A DNA stretch of 64,000 nt from Streptomyces vilmorinianum (GCF_005517195.1 NZ_CP040244.1:4482001-4546000); one strand, 5' to 3'; positions 32,621-40,774 are shown, numbered from the stretch's first letter. Made by a program: numbers and translations. The notes: generated by a model not told the origin, from the sequence alone.

Positions 32621-33715
32621 ACGGGCGATGCGCTGCCCGCTGTTGACCCGCTGGCCCTCGCGGACGTGCAGCGCGGAGAGGTGCGCGTACTGGCTGTAGC
32701 GGCCGTCGTCGTGACGGATGACGACCTCGTAGCCGTACGCGCCGCCCCAGCCGGCGGAGACGACGCGGCCGGTGGCCACGGCCTTCACGGAAGTCCCGGT
32801 GGGGACGGGGAAGTCGACGCCGGTGTGGTAGCCGCTGGCCCAGGAGGAGCCGGACACGCGGTAGCGGGTACCGATGGAGGCGGAGACGGGGGCGCTGAAG
32901 CCATCGGCCCGGGGGGCCGGGGCTTTGGTGGCGGGGGCTTTGGTGGCGGGGGCTTTGGTGGCCGGGGCTTTGGTGGCGGGCGCCTTCGTGGCCGGCGCCT
33001 TCGTAGCCGGGGGCTTCGTAGCCGGCGCCTTCGTAGCCGGGGGCTTGGTCGCCGGCGGTTTGGCGGGGGCGGCGATGCGGAGGGTCAGCTTCTGGCCCGG
33101 ATGGATCAGGTCGGGGTCGCTGCCGACGACGGCGCGATTCGCCTCGTACAGCCGCTGCCAGCCTCCCTTCACCCGTTCCTCGCGGGCGATGCGGGAGAGC
33201 GAGTCTCCCGGGGAAACCGTGTACATCTCGCGGACCGTCGGCACGGTGGTCGGCGTCACGGCCGGGGGCTTCGCCGCGGGCGGAGTGGCCGACGGGGGCC
33301 GCTGCCGGGGTACGGAGGCGGGCGTGACGGCCGTCTTCTCCTGGCCGAGTCCCGCCCGCGTCGAGCAGGTCGGCCAGGCTTCCGGCCCCTGTCCCTTGAG
33401 GACCTTCTCCGCGATCGCTATCTGCTGGTCCTTGGAGGCGAGGTCGGCGCGCGGCGCGTAGTGCGTGCCGCCGTACTGCTCCCAGGTCGACTGGCTGAAC
33501 TGCAGACCGCCGAAGTAGCCGTTGCCGGTGTTGATGCGCCAGTTGGAGGAGGACTCGCAGGCGGCGACCTTCTCCCAGACGTCGAGGGAGGCCGCGTGGG
33601 CCGTCCCGGCGCCGATCAGCGGCAGCGCCATTCCGGCGCCGCTCGCCGTGACGGTCAGCGAGGCACGGTTGATCCGGCTCGGCTGGTAACGGCGGTGTCG
33701 ACCGCGTAAGGCCAT
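32501..33715 (-). CDS. Resuscitation-promoting-factor-like LysM-M23 cell wall hydrolase
   Basis: A 404-aa secreted protein with three wall-related modules. After the signal peptide (about 1-42) comes an Rpf/transglycosylase domain (45-115; VWEKVAACESSSNWRINTGN with the catalytic Glu). A LysM domain follows (170-215; YTVSPGDSLSRIAREERVKG), then ten K(A/P)PAT repeats as a flexible spacer, and a C-terminal M23 peptidase (280-400) with zinc ligands H and D in GYHTGVDFP and the HxH in GPHLHFEV. It should cut both glycan and peptide bonds of peptidoglycan, a type used in spore germination and growth. ATG 33715 has a GGGGGGG run just upstream. Confidence 0.9.
   Translation of the reverse strand: MALRGRHRRYQPSRINRASLTVTASGAGMALPLIGAGTAHAASLDVWEKVAACESSSNWRINTGNGYFGGLQFSQSTWEQYGGTHYAPRADLASKDQQIAIAEKVLKGQGPEAWPTCSTRAGLGQEKTAVTPASVPRQRPPSATPPAAKPPAVTPTTVPTVREMYTVSPGDSLSRIAREERVKGGWQRLYEANRAVVGSDPDLIHPGQKLTLRIAAPAKPPATKPPATKAPATKPPATKAPATKAPATKAPATKAPATKAPATKAPAPRADGFSAPVSASIGTRYRVSGSSWASGYHTGVDFPVPTGTSVKAVATGRVVSAGWGGAYGYEVVIRHDDGRYSQYAHLSALHVREGQRVNSGQRIARSGSTGNSSGPHLHFEVRTGPGYGSDIDPLAYLRSGGVSL
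32912..33061 (-). repeat. 15-bp tandem repeat encoding K(A/P)PAT
   Basis: Ten copies of a 15-bp unit (codons for Lys, Ala/Pro, Pro, Ala, Thr) form the linker of the LysM-M23 protein. Copies near 33000 are slightly diverged, while those near 32930-32990 are almost identical, which suggests recent expansion by slippage. Confidence 0.9.
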
Positions 33716-33785
33716 GGCCCCCCCTTGAACGCGTCTGCTGAACGCATCAGCAGTCGCCCAAGGTAAGGGAAGGTCACAGGCCGTG

Positions 33786-33818
33786 ACAAGGGCTCGGGCG
33801 AAAGCCCAAGTCCCTTGT
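33786..33818 (-). terminator. GAAA/TTTC-loop hairpin after the proline-rich peptide gene
   Basis: ACAAGGGCTCGGGC and GCCCAAGTCCCTTGT pair around a GAAA tetraloop, 12 bp past the stop of the 61-aa gene. It also lies in the leader region of the LysM-M23 gene, where it would insulate that promoter. A nearby GTCAC-N5-GTGAC dyad (33774-33787) is a possible operator. Confidence 0.65.
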
Positions 33819-33830
33819 GTCACCTACGAT

Positions 33831-34016
33831 TCAGCGCCCCGCGGGCCCTGGCTGCGGCTGAGGCTCGGGTTCCGGTACGGGGACGGGTCCGGGCGGCTCC
33901 GGAACCGGGTTCGGCGGCGGGACGGGAGGCGGCTCGGGCTCGGGCACCGGGCTCGGCGGCGGGACCGGCGGCGGGGTCGGCGAGGGCGGCACCGGGTAGG
34001 GGGGCGGGTGCGTCAT
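33831..34016 (-). CDS. 61-aa proline-rich peptide
   Basis: ATG 34016 with GAGAGG 5 nt upstream opens a 61-codon gene. The product is MTHPPPYPVPPSP followed by repeats of PxP, PEP and PVP and ends QPGPAGR. It has no signal sequence or hydrophobic helix and would form a polyproline II rod. The function is unknown. A well-formed hairpin directly after the stop supports an expressed unit. Because proline codons here are CCG/CCC, other frames are also open by chance; the ribosome site and terminator decide in favour of this one. Confidence 0.5.
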   Translation of the reverse strand: MTHPPPYPVPPSPTPPPVPPPSPVPEPEPPPVPPPNPVPEPPGPVPVPEPEPQPQPGPAGR

Positions 34017-34091
34017 GACGGACCTCTCGGTCGACGGGGCCGTACGGCTCCAGGCTCTCCCGGAGCGTGTGCCCGCGCCCGCCGGGGCCAT

Positions 34092-34733
34092 TCATTCGTG
34101 TCGGCGCACCGCGGCGGCAGCGGCGGCGAGGCCGAGGCGGGGGCTGGAGAGGACGGGCAGCGGGGTGGTGGTCCGCTCGGCGGCGTCCGCCATGGACGCC
34201 TGGGCCAGGACGATCACTCCCCCGCCGGTCGGGTCGACACCGTCCAGGGCCGCCGCCACCGCGTCCAGATAACCGTCCCGGTCGCCTGCCAGGAAGCGGT
34301 CCCAGGCGCCGTCCACCAGCAGGGTCGTGAGTGCCGGGGTCCGGTCGCCCGACTCCTCCCGGAGCAGGTCGAGCGTGGGCTCCAGGGTGGACTCGACCGC
34401 CGCGACCACCACGATCCGCTCGGCACGGACCGCCTCGGCGGCCATCGGCCGGTCCACCCGCAGCACGCGCACGCCCACCGCCGCGGCGCTCCGCTCGGCG
34501 ACGCCGCCGAGGGTCGAGCAGGTGCAGAGCACGACACCGGCGCCGCCCGCGACGGCCTCGGCGAGGGCGTCACGTACGGCACCGGCCACAGCCTCCGGCC
34601 CCTCGGCCCGGGCGCGTACGAGCAGGTCCTCGGCGACGAGGTGCCGCAGGGCGAGCCCGGGGTGGTCCCGGTCGCGCAGCCCGTCGAAGACGGGCACATG
34701 GACCGCGGAGGTGTGCAGCAGCGCGAGGCTCAC
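34092..34733 (-). CDS. Aspartate/glutamate racemase family protein
   Basis: A 213-aa protein of the Asp/Glu/hydantoin racemase superfamily. The two catalytic-type cysteines expected in this fold are not both obvious: VLCTCSTLGG carries the first pair, while the second half has VIVLAQASMADA, where many members have Cys. It may thus be a divergent or non-racemase member. GTG 34733 overlaps the stop of the acetyltransferase gene as GTGA, so the two are co-translated. The biological substrate is unknown. Confidence 0.7.
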   Translation of the reverse strand: MSLALLHTSAVHVPVFDGLRDRDHPGLALRHLVAEDLLVRARAEGPEAVAGAVRDALAEAVAGGAGVVLCTCSTLGGVAERSAAAVGVRVLRVDRPMAAEAVRAERIVVVAAVESTLEPTLDLLREESGDRTPALTTLLVDGAWDRFLAGDRDGYLDAVAAALDGVDPTGGGVIVLAQASMADAAERTTTPLPVLSSPRLGLAAAAAAVRRHE

Positions 34734-35074
34734 CTGAGTTCCGGGGTCGCCTTCAGCTGGCGCTTGGCGGCCCGGACCACGTCGTCCGGGGGCACGGGGG
34801 CCTCGTCGGGGTGCTTCTCGGCCCACTTGGCAGCGTACGGGCAGAGCGGCACGACGGGCACGCCTTCGCGGGCGGCGATGGTGTAGAACTCGCGCACGAG
34901 CGATCCGGCGATGCCCTTGCCCTCGTTGCCCTCCTCGACGACGGTGTGCACCGCGACCAGGGCGTGGGGCTCGGCATCGAGGACGAAGTAGACGATCACC
35001 CCGACATGGACGCCGTCCTCCAACGCCTCGAGGCGCCCCTTGTCCCGGTCGTCACGGATCTCCAGATCGGCCAT
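34730..35074 (-). CDS. Small GNAT-fold N-acetyltransferase (YjdJ type)
   Basis: A 114-aa minimal GNAT protein. The acetyl-CoA loop is VVEEGNEGKGIAGSLVREF, and the closing VPLCPYAAKWAEKHPD segment with its Cys-Pro-Tyr is characteristic of the COG2388 group. The physiological substrate is unknown. It is coupled to the racemase-like gene by a 4-bp overlap and follows panD by 25 bp on the same strand, so the three are probably one transcript. Confidence 0.85.
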   Translation of the reverse strand: MADLEIRDDRDKGRLEALEDGVHVGVIVYFVLDAEPHALVAVHTVVEEGNEGKGIAGSLVREFYTIAAREGVPVVPLCPYAAKWAEKHPDEAPVPPDDVVRAAKRQLKATPELR

Positions 35075-35099
35075 GCGCGGTGCGTCTCCCTCGGTCGGA

Positions 35100-35525
35100 T
35101 CAGGCGTGTGCGGCTACGGCGTGCGGGCTGCGCAGGGTGTCACTCCCGGGCACCGGCGCGGAGGCGTCGGCCCCGAGCTCGACGATCCGGTTGTCCGCGT
35201 CCACATGCACCACACGCGGCACGAGCGCGCGCGCCTCGGCGTCCTCGACCTGGGCGTAACTGATGAGAATCACCAGGTCACCGGGGTGCACCAGATGCGC
35301 GGCGGCCCCGTTGATCCCGATCACCCCGGACCCGCGCTCACCCTCGATGACGTAGGTCTCGAGCCGGGCCCCGTTGTCGATGTCGACGATGTGCACGAGC
35401 TCCCCGGGCAGCAGATCGGCCGCCTCCATGAGCTCGGCGTCGACGGTGACGGAGCCGACGTAGTGCAGGTCGGCCTGGGTCACGGTGGCACGGTGGATCT
35501 TGGACTTGAACATTGTACGTATCAT
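35100..35525 (-). CDS. panD: Aspartate 1-decarboxylase proenzyme
   Basis: A 141-aa pyruvoyl enzyme that makes beta-alanine for pantothenate and CoA. The N-terminus MIRTMFKSKIHRATVTQ and the self-cleavage site Gly24-Ser25 (HYVGSVTV) match the known proenzyme numbering, which decides the start at 35525 (AGGAG 7 nt upstream) over the inner ATG 35513. Cleavage yields a beta chain and an alpha chain beginning with the pyruvoyl group. The catalytic Tyr-rich and Asn/Gly loops (GVIGINGAAAHLVHPGDLVIL) are complete. It probably starts the operon with the acetyltransferase and racemase-like genes. Confidence 0.95.
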   Translation of the reverse strand: MIRTMFKSKIHRATVTQADLHYVGSVTVDAELMEAADLLPGELVHIVDIDNGARLETYVIEGERGSGVIGINGAAAHLVHPGDLVILISYAQVEDAEARALVPRVVHVDADNRIVELGADASAPVPGSDTLRSPHAVAAHA

Positions 35526-35935
35526 CGAGGTACTCCTGGACATAGGCTCCCTGCCTGCGTTTTTGCAGGTCAAGGGCTGTTTCGCCACCCTACAACGAGT
35601 CGCATGTTCGGGCAGCATTCCCCGGGTTTTTCAGGACTCATGCTGACCACTTGCCGACTTTCCTGATGCATCGTCAGACAGTGCCGGAGGGCTTCACCCG
35701 CCCCTCAGGACCGACCACGACGACTTCACAAGCCTACGCAGCTCCCGCCCACGAGCCTCCGTGATCACCGTCACCCCGATGGATCGGCGACGCCCCCCCA
35801 TCCATACATCCGTGAGGGCCCCCGCCATCACGGGAACCCGCGAAGCGGCGCGGCCACCTAAGGGCTGTCCCGCAAATGATCACCGAGTCGCATCGGTCGC
35901 GACGGCCGACCGTTTCCCGTACGACCAGGGGCGAG
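35526..35935. other. Gene-free stretch at the edge of the decay zone
   Basis: About 410 bp without a supportable gene. It holds the panD promoter region near 35530-35600 and a lower-GC patch, and near 35862 a sequence like the end of a Streptomyces insertion sequence. Left of it genes are intact; right of it fragments begin. Confidence 0.6.
35862..35882. mobile_element. Possible insertion-sequence terminal repeat
   Basis: GGGCTGTCCCGCAAATGATCA resembles the GGGCTGTCCCG termini I remember from IS5-like Streptomyces elements. No second end or transposase frame was found within reach, so this would be a lone scar. Confidence 0.3.
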
Positions 35936-36061
35936 CTACCGGGCTCGGTGGCGATGCAAGAGTCCCTGCACCTGCTCCACGTTCCACGGCATCACGCCAA
36001 GTGACAGGCCGCCGGCCGAGGACTGGCACTCGATGATGACGACCTGCGGAAGCGCCGTACT
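35936..36061 (-). pseudogene. C-terminal fragment of an unidentified protein
   Basis: The minus strand encodes LPQVVIIECQSSAGG and LGVMPWNVEQVQGLLHRHRAR before a TAG at 35936. The amino-acid composition looks like genuine protein, but the frame upstream runs into the antisense of the cstA stub, so the rest is missing. The parent family was not recognised. It marks a second breakpoint beside the cstA stub. Confidence 0.35.
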
Positions 36062-36569
36062 CAACCAGAAGCGGTGGGAGCTGTTCGGCATCGCCGACCA
36101 GCTCCTCGCTGCCATCGCCCTCACCGTGGCCACCACGCTGCTCATCAAGGTCGGCAAGCTGCGCTGGGCATGGGTCACGGGCATCCCGCTCGTCTGGGAC
36201 GTGGCCGTCACCTTCACCGCCGGCTGGCAGAAGATCTTCGACAGCAACCCGAAGATCGGCTTCTCCGCACAGCGCGAGCTGTACGCCGACGCGCTCAACG
36301 CCGGGAAGGTCCTCGCCCCCGCCAAGTCGCTCGACGACATGGAGACGGTCGTGCTCAACTCGACCGTGGACGGCGTGATCATGGTCGTCTTCCTGATCCT
36401 GGTCACGCTCGTGATCGGCCACGCCGCCGTGATCTGCGTCCGGGCCGTACGGTCCCGGGGCCCGCTCCCGACGACCGAGACTCCGCACGTCGAGTCCACC
36501 ATCCTCGTCCCGGCGGACCGTTCAGAGGCCCTGGTCGGCGCGGGCATCGGGCCGACCGGTCGCGGATGA
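36045..36569 (+). pseudogene. cstA: 3' stub of carbon starvation protein A
   Basis: The last 170 or so codons of a cstA gene: WELFGIADQLLAAIAL, the KVGKLRWAWVTGIPLVWD region and a late helix (IMVVFLILVTLVIGHAAVI). Full CstA proteins, which import peptides or pyruvate, have about 700 residues and more than 15 helices. Homology begins near 36050 and no start or promoter precedes it, so about three quarters of the gene is deleted. The natural C-terminus survives and the yjiX gene still overlaps it by ATGA. Confidence 0.8.
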
Positions 36570-36775
36570 AGCCGGGAGGTATCTCAGGGGCCTGTGACCG
36601 GCTGCTGCGCGGCATCCGCTGGTACCTGAGCGAGATCTCGGGCACCGCAGACTACGAGCGCTACTGCCGGCGGTACGCGGACGAGCATCCCGGCGAACCG
36701 GTCCCGACCCGGCGCGCGTACGAACGACACCGGTCGGCCCACCGCGAGGAGCACCCACAGAGCCGCTGCTGCTGA
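36566..36775 (+). CDS. YbdD/YjiX family small protein
   Basis: A 69-aa protein of the PF04328 family, which nearly always follows cstA. It shows the family pattern of a basic N-terminal helix, then YLSEISGTADYERYCRRYADEHPG and PVPTRRAYERHR. It is complete and overlaps the cstA remnant by ATGA. Since the transporter in front is a stub without its own promoter, expression is doubtful and the gene may be a passenger. Confidence 0.82.
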   Translation: MKPGGISGACDRLLRGIRWYLSEISGTADYERYCRRYADEHPGEPVPTRRAYERHRSAHREEHPQSRCC

Positions 36776-36910
36776 CGAGCATCGAGGCCGCCGGTGCGCC
36801 TCGCTTGGGACATGCCGACGTGAGCGGAAAGCCACGCATGAATCCAGCAGCCGGGGCACGCAGCGCGCGGATCATGGTCGAGAAGCCCTGGTGAAGATGC
36901 AGGAGCCGGC

Positions 36911-36942
36911 GTAGCCCCGGCCCCCAACGGGGCCGGGGCTAC
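36911..36942. terminator. Bidirectional terminator
   Basis: GTAGCCCCGGCCCC and its perfect complement flank a CAAC loop between the yjiX gene and the convergent membrane protein gene. Confidence 0.9.
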
Positions 36943-36974
36943 ATGATTGCGCGAACGGTGACCGCACTCCTCTG

Positions 36975-38111
36975 CTATCGACGCCGCAGGTCCACGATGG
37001 CTCCGGAGCCATACACCAGGAGCAGCACGCCCACCGCCGTGGCCGAGATGACGTAGCCCTCGATCGCCTGCGGCAAGTCGAGCGACGCCGTGAAGAACAC
37101 GGCGCCGACGGTCAGCACCACCGCCAGGACATCCCGGAGCCGATCGCGAACCAATGACCAGGCCGGCTCGACCTCGGACAGGTCGTCGTCGAGCAGCGCG
37201 CCGACTCGCCCCTCGGCGTATCGCTCGGCGATCGTCAGCCACTTACCTGCCAACTCCCGGAGTGTGGCATCGGGGTTGCTGTAGAGGCCGTGTTCCAGTT
37301 CGTGGATTCTCGCTACGACCTTGCGGGCGTGCTTCTGTAGGTGACCCCAGCGCATGGTCAGAAGTGGCACTGTGCCGCGCATGTAGTAGGCCCGGCGGAT
37401 GCTTTTGAGGGCCGGGTTCGCCTGGGCGGGGATGTCGCCTGTCTTGTAGATCTTCTGCTCTCCGGTGGCTGTGGCCGCTTCGGCGCAGCGTTTGATGAGC
37501 TCGGCGATCTGGTAGACCGGCGTGTACACCTGAACAGGTGCCCGGTCTCCACTGGGCGCGATGTGACGGTGGGCCAGCGGGCTGCCAGTGAACAGCTTCG
37601 AGGCACCGATCATCGCCGGGATCACGGCCAACGCCGTGCTCACGATGCCGAAGACCGTCACCCCACCGGTGATGTACAGCCAGAACACGACCGGCTCCGT
37701 GTGCCCGTAGAAGTCGGTGAGCTTGGCGATCACGATGTCCGCCTTGTCCGGCCCCTTGGTGATCATTCCCTGTATGGCGACTGTCGCCATCCCGAGGATC
37801 CATGAAGCCCAGAACCACACCCAGACGATCGCCACGACGCCGCGCATCGTGAACCAGAACCCGGTGTGCCGGTTGTAGCGGCGGAGTGCGCTCTCGACGC
37901 CGGCGGAGATGGGACGGTCGATGCCGAGGTCCTCCAAGGCTGAGCGCAGTTCGGCTATCACCTTGTCATCCGACACTTGCAGACATCGGCGCCACCACCT
38001 CCAGGGGCGGGCGAGGCGTGACCGCAGCGAGGTCGGTAAGGCCGTGTCCGGAGTGGGCCCGGAGGCAGGGCTGTTGTCCGTCCCGGGCTCGGTAATGGTG
38101 GGGGCGGTCAC
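36975..38111 (-). CDS. Four-helix membrane protein of unknown function
   Basis: A 378-aa protein. The N-terminal 75 residues are polar. Two membrane helices follow (about 92-112 and 150-180, with FWFTMRGVVAIVWVWFWASW before and TGGVTVFGIVSTALAVIPAM after a short loop). A soluble domain of about 130 residues is rich in Arg, Glu and His (HLQKHARKVVARIHELEHG), and two C-terminal helices end in a DLRRR tail. I do not recognise the family. GTG 38111 has GGAG 8 nt upstream. The gene is intact in a region of broken neighbours, and its A/T-richer codons suggest it arrived with the island. Confidence 0.6.
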   Translation of the reverse strand: MTAPTITEPGTDNSPASGPTPDTALPTSLRSRLARPWRWWRRCLQVSDDKVIAELRSALEDLGIDRPISAGVESALRRYNRHTGFWFTMRGVVAIVWVWFWASWILGMATVAIQGMITKGPDKADIVIAKLTDFYGHTEPVVFWLYITGGVTVFGIVSTALAVIPAMIGASKLFTGSPLAHRHIAPSGDRAPVQVYTPVYQIAELIKRCAEAATATGEQKIYKTGDIPAQANPALKSIRRAYYMRGTVPLLTMRWGHLQKHARKVVARIHELEHGLYSNPDATLRELAGKWLTIAERYAEGRVGALLDDDLSEVEPAWSLVRDRLRDVLAVVLTVGAVFFTASLDLPQAIEGYVISATAVGVLLLVYGSGAIVDLRRR

Positions 38112-38307
38112 GTAGTTCTCCTCATGCTGCGGGGCCGCGTGCGCCAAACCGTACGCGGACCCGCTGACATCCTTGGCGGTGTTACGAAAGGTCGGGGCGC
38201 CAAGCGGCCCCGGTCGTCCAGGGCCCGTGGCGCAGCAGCCATCGCAGGACGGAACCGTGTCCCTCTGGCGCACCGCCAAAGACCTCTCCGCCCGGCGAAG
38301 CACACGT

Positions 38308-38494
38308 AGCACGCGGCGAATTCTCCCTCGTCTTCGTCGGCCTGGTCGGCACCACACACGACAGGCTCGGTCCGCTGGTCACCGCGTACGTCTTCCTCCT
38401 CGCCATCGCCGGGCCGCTCCTCACCCGGGCGGCCGGCACCGGTATCCCCCAGCCCCGCTTCAGCGAGCGAGCCGGGCGGCCGACGTCGACCTGA
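38308..38494 (+). pseudogene. C-terminal stub of a cation:proton antiporter
   Basis: The frame reads ARGEFSLVFVGLVG, then RLGPLVTAYVFLLAIAGPLL and TRAAGTGIP to a TGA at 38494. This is the last conserved part of CPA2/Kef-type Na+/H+ or K+/H+ antiporters, whose full length is about 400 residues or more. Nothing upstream continues it. It faces the start of the four-helix membrane protein gene. Confidence 0.65.
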
Positions 38495-38793
38495 GCCCAG
38501 TCGAGCGCCCGACCGGCACCCGTCGCCACGGCGGTCGCCCGTAGCCGGGGTTCCAGTAGCTCTCGCCGAGAAAACAACGCCGCACCGGTAGAGCGGTCCA
38601 GGCCGAGCCGGCCCGCCATGCCGTCCGGGCCGCAGACCCCCAGCTTCGTGCGCCTCGGAGTTGCGGGCGGCGGCCGCGCCGCCGTCGGGCGGGTCCTGCG
38701 TCCGTGACCGGTGGCGGGTCGTGCGTCGATTAACCCATCGGGCCGAGGAGGGAATGGGTATCGCGGCCGACGCGCACTGGGCCGTCAGGTTTC
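38495..38793. other. Gap without a supportable gene
   Basis: About 300 bp between the antiporter stub and the next promoter. Short frames on both strands look random and no hairpin of note was found. Confidence 0.5.
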
Positions 38794-38809
38794 TAGCGTA
38801 GGCGTCATG
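38794..38809 (+). promoter_or_regulatory. Putative -10 box and alternative leaderless start of the flavin monooxygenase gene
   Basis: TAGCGT (38794-38799), 7 nt, then ATG 38807. This is the same box and spacing as before sdhC and the SpoIIE phosphatase gene. The frame runs unbroken into the monooxygenase and would add 50 residues. The ribosome-bound start at 38957 seems the main one. Confidence 0.4.
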
Positions 38810-38956
38810 AGAAGCCCCGACTCCGGCCGGTGCGCCGCGATGCCGATCCCGACCCGGACTTTCACCCGGTGCCGAGCGGACACGCGCCGGGGCGCCGCCA
38901 CGCCGACCTGGTCGCCGGGATCACTCGTGAGTTCCTGGAACCAAGGAGAACGAGCC

Positions 38957-40060
38957 ATGACCGCCCAACACATCGAAACCCTGATCATCGGCGCCGGCCA
39001 GGCTGGCTTGTCGGTCGGCTACCACCTCCAGCAGCTCGGTCGGGAGTTCCTGATCGTCGACGAGCGCGAGCGGATTGGTGACAACTGGCGCTGCCACTAC
39101 GACAGCCTCAGGCTCTTCACGCCCTCCCGGGCCAACGGCTTGGACGGGATGCCGTTCCCCGGCGACCCGTGGGAGTTTGCGACCAAGGACGAGTTCGCCG
39201 AGTACCTCGAGCTGTACGCCGTCACCAACGGCCTGCCGGTACGGATGCAGACCCGGGTCGATCGGCTCGCGGCCCTCGATGGCGGAGGATTCACCGCGAT
39301 CCTCGGAGCCGACAACGTCACCTGCGACAACGTCGTACTGGCGACCGGCACCTTCGGCCGTATGCCGCACATCCCGGCCTTCGCCGCCGACATCACCCCC
39401 CGGATCCAGCAGCTCCACTCCAGCGAGTACCGGCGGCCCTCCCAGCTGCCCGACGGACCGGCGCTGGTCGTCGGTGCCTCGCACAGTGGGTTGGACATCG
39501 CCTACGACCTGGCTGCTGCCCATCCCACCACGCTCGTCGGACCCGACCGCGGGAACGTCCCTCTCGAATGGGGCTCGCGGCGGTTCCACGCGGCATTCCC
39601 GTTCATCGAGTTCGCCTTCAATCACGTGCTCACCCGGCGCACACCGATGGGACGCAAGGTGATGCAGAAGCTTCGCCACCACGGCGCCCCGCAGCTGCGG
39701 ATCAAGCGCCACCATCTGGACGTGCGCGACGTGGAATGGATCACCGAGCACGTCGTGGGCGTCGCCGACGGGCTACCGCGCCTCGAGGACGGCCGCACCT
39801 TCGACGTCGCGAGCATCGTCTGGGCCACCGGGTTCCGGCAGGTCTACGACTGGATCGATCTCCCGCTGCCGATCGAGGACGGATGGCCTGTGGAGTACCG
39901 CGGCGTGGTCGAGTCCGTGCCGGGCCTCTACTTCTGCGGCCTGGCGTTCCAGTACGCGTTCGCCTCGGGTGAGATCAATGGCGTCGGCCGGGACGCGGCA
40001 TACGTCGCCGACAAGATCGCCGCCCACACCCGGGCGAGGCAACCCGCGGTCGCGGCTTGA
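38957..40060 (+). CDS. FAD/NAD(P)H-dependent flavin monooxygenase-like oxidoreductase
   Basis: A 367-aa two-dinucleotide-binding flavoprotein. The FAD fingerprint GAGQAGLSVGYHLQQLG is at 11-27, DNWRCHYDSLRLFTPSR marks the flavin-containing monooxygenase/CzcO group, and the NAD(P) site is ALVVGASHSGLDIAYDLA at about 171-188. The motif ATGFRQVYDWI near 300 is typical of the family. The reaction is probably oxygenation of a small molecule; the substrate is unknown. AAGGAG precedes ATG 38957. The following two membrane genes are broken, and a TPR-LuxR regulator comes next, so this was probably once a four-gene unit. Confidence 0.85.
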   Translation: MTAQHIETLIIGAGQAGLSVGYHLQQLGREFLIVDERERIGDNWRCHYDSLRLFTPSRANGLDGMPFPGDPWEFATKDEFAEYLELYAVTNGLPVRMQTRVDRLAALDGGGFTAILGADNVTCDNVVLATGTFGRMPHIPAFAADITPRIQQLHSSEYRRPSQLPDGPALVVGASHSGLDIAYDLAAAHPTTLVGPDRGNVPLEWGSRRFHAAFPFIEFAFNHVLTRRTPMGRKVMQKLRHHGAPQLRIKRHHLDVRDVEWITEHVVGVADGLPRLEDGRTFDVASIVWATGFRQVYDWIDLPLPIEDGWPVEYRGVVESVPGLYFCGLAFQYAFASGEINGVGRDAAYVADKIAAHTRARQPAVAA

Positions 40061-40091
40061 GCCGCAACCACGATGATCAAGGAGCTCTGCG

Positions 40092-40774
40092 ATGTCGACG
40101 AGATTCGGGAACCCCTCGGTGGTGACCGGCGCCGCCACGTCGGGTCCGGCGTAGACAGCCCGCGCGCTCGTCGTCGCTGCCGCACCGGTGCTGCTGGGCA
40201 TGCTGCTGTGGCATCCGCTGCTCCGAGGAGACTGCCCGACAGGGCCGGCGCGGCCGAAGCGGCGGCGGCCGACATCACCCGGTGGGGGCTCTCCCACCTT
40301 GCCGCGGTCGTCGCGTCCGCCGCGGTCGCGCTCGCGTTTGTCGCCGTGCGCGGATTCCTCCGCGAGCGGGGTGATGGGTGGCTCAGCGCGGTCGGGCTCG
40401 GGTTCGTGGTGATCGGCAGCACCATGTACGCGACGCTGCCCGGGATGGAGTTCTCCGTCATTGCGGCACACGAGACCGGCTGATCTGGTGGCGGCCCAGG
40501 ACGCCCTGGTGCGTGGGCCGTGCCGGTCCGCCTGGTCGGCTCGCCGCTGTTCACGGTGGGCACGGTTCTGTTCGCGGCCGCGTCCACCCGGACCGCGACG
40601 TTCGGCCTGGTGGCCACCGCCGTGATCGGCGGCGCGCTGGTCGTGTTCGGGCTCGGCCGGCTGGTGCCGGTCGGTGTGGTGCAGTTCTACGTACAGTCGG
40701 CCGCGGCACTGCTGGCTCTGCTGCCGTTGGCGGTCGCGATCGGGGTTGGGCGGCCGGGCGCCCCAATCCGTTGA
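40092..40774 (+). pseudogene. Degraded multi-helix membrane protein gene
   Basis: Homogeneous membrane-protein sequence is spread over two frames with stops. It begins MSTRFGNPSVVTGA, meets TAG at 40152, goes on as VVAAAPVLLGMLLWHP, shifts frame near 40230 to ADITRWGLSHLAAVVASAAVA, and meets TGA at 40481. Between 40483 and 40515 another frame (LVAAQDALV) restores sense, so two compensating indels are likely. It ends RLVPVGVVQFYVQSAAAL to TGA 40774. The intact parent would have about 225 residues and six helices. Parent family not certain. Confidence 0.7.

Noticed and set aside
32912..33061. Regular repeats as a possible CRISPR array
   Set aside because: Units are 15 bp, contiguous without spacers and in frame, so they are a protein linker.
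33774..33788. Crp-type site GTCAC-N5-GTGAC
   Set aside because: The half-sites face the wrong way for GTG-N6-CAC, so it was not called.
33716..33830. Possible ydaO (c-di-AMP) riboswitch before the Rpf/LysM-M23 gene
   Set aside because: Such riboswitches control some rpf genes, but the conserved ydaO blocks could not be matched. The main hairpin is better explained as the terminator of the proline-rich peptide gene.
35862..36100. Complete insertion sequence
   Set aside because: Only one end-like motif and no transposase frame are present.
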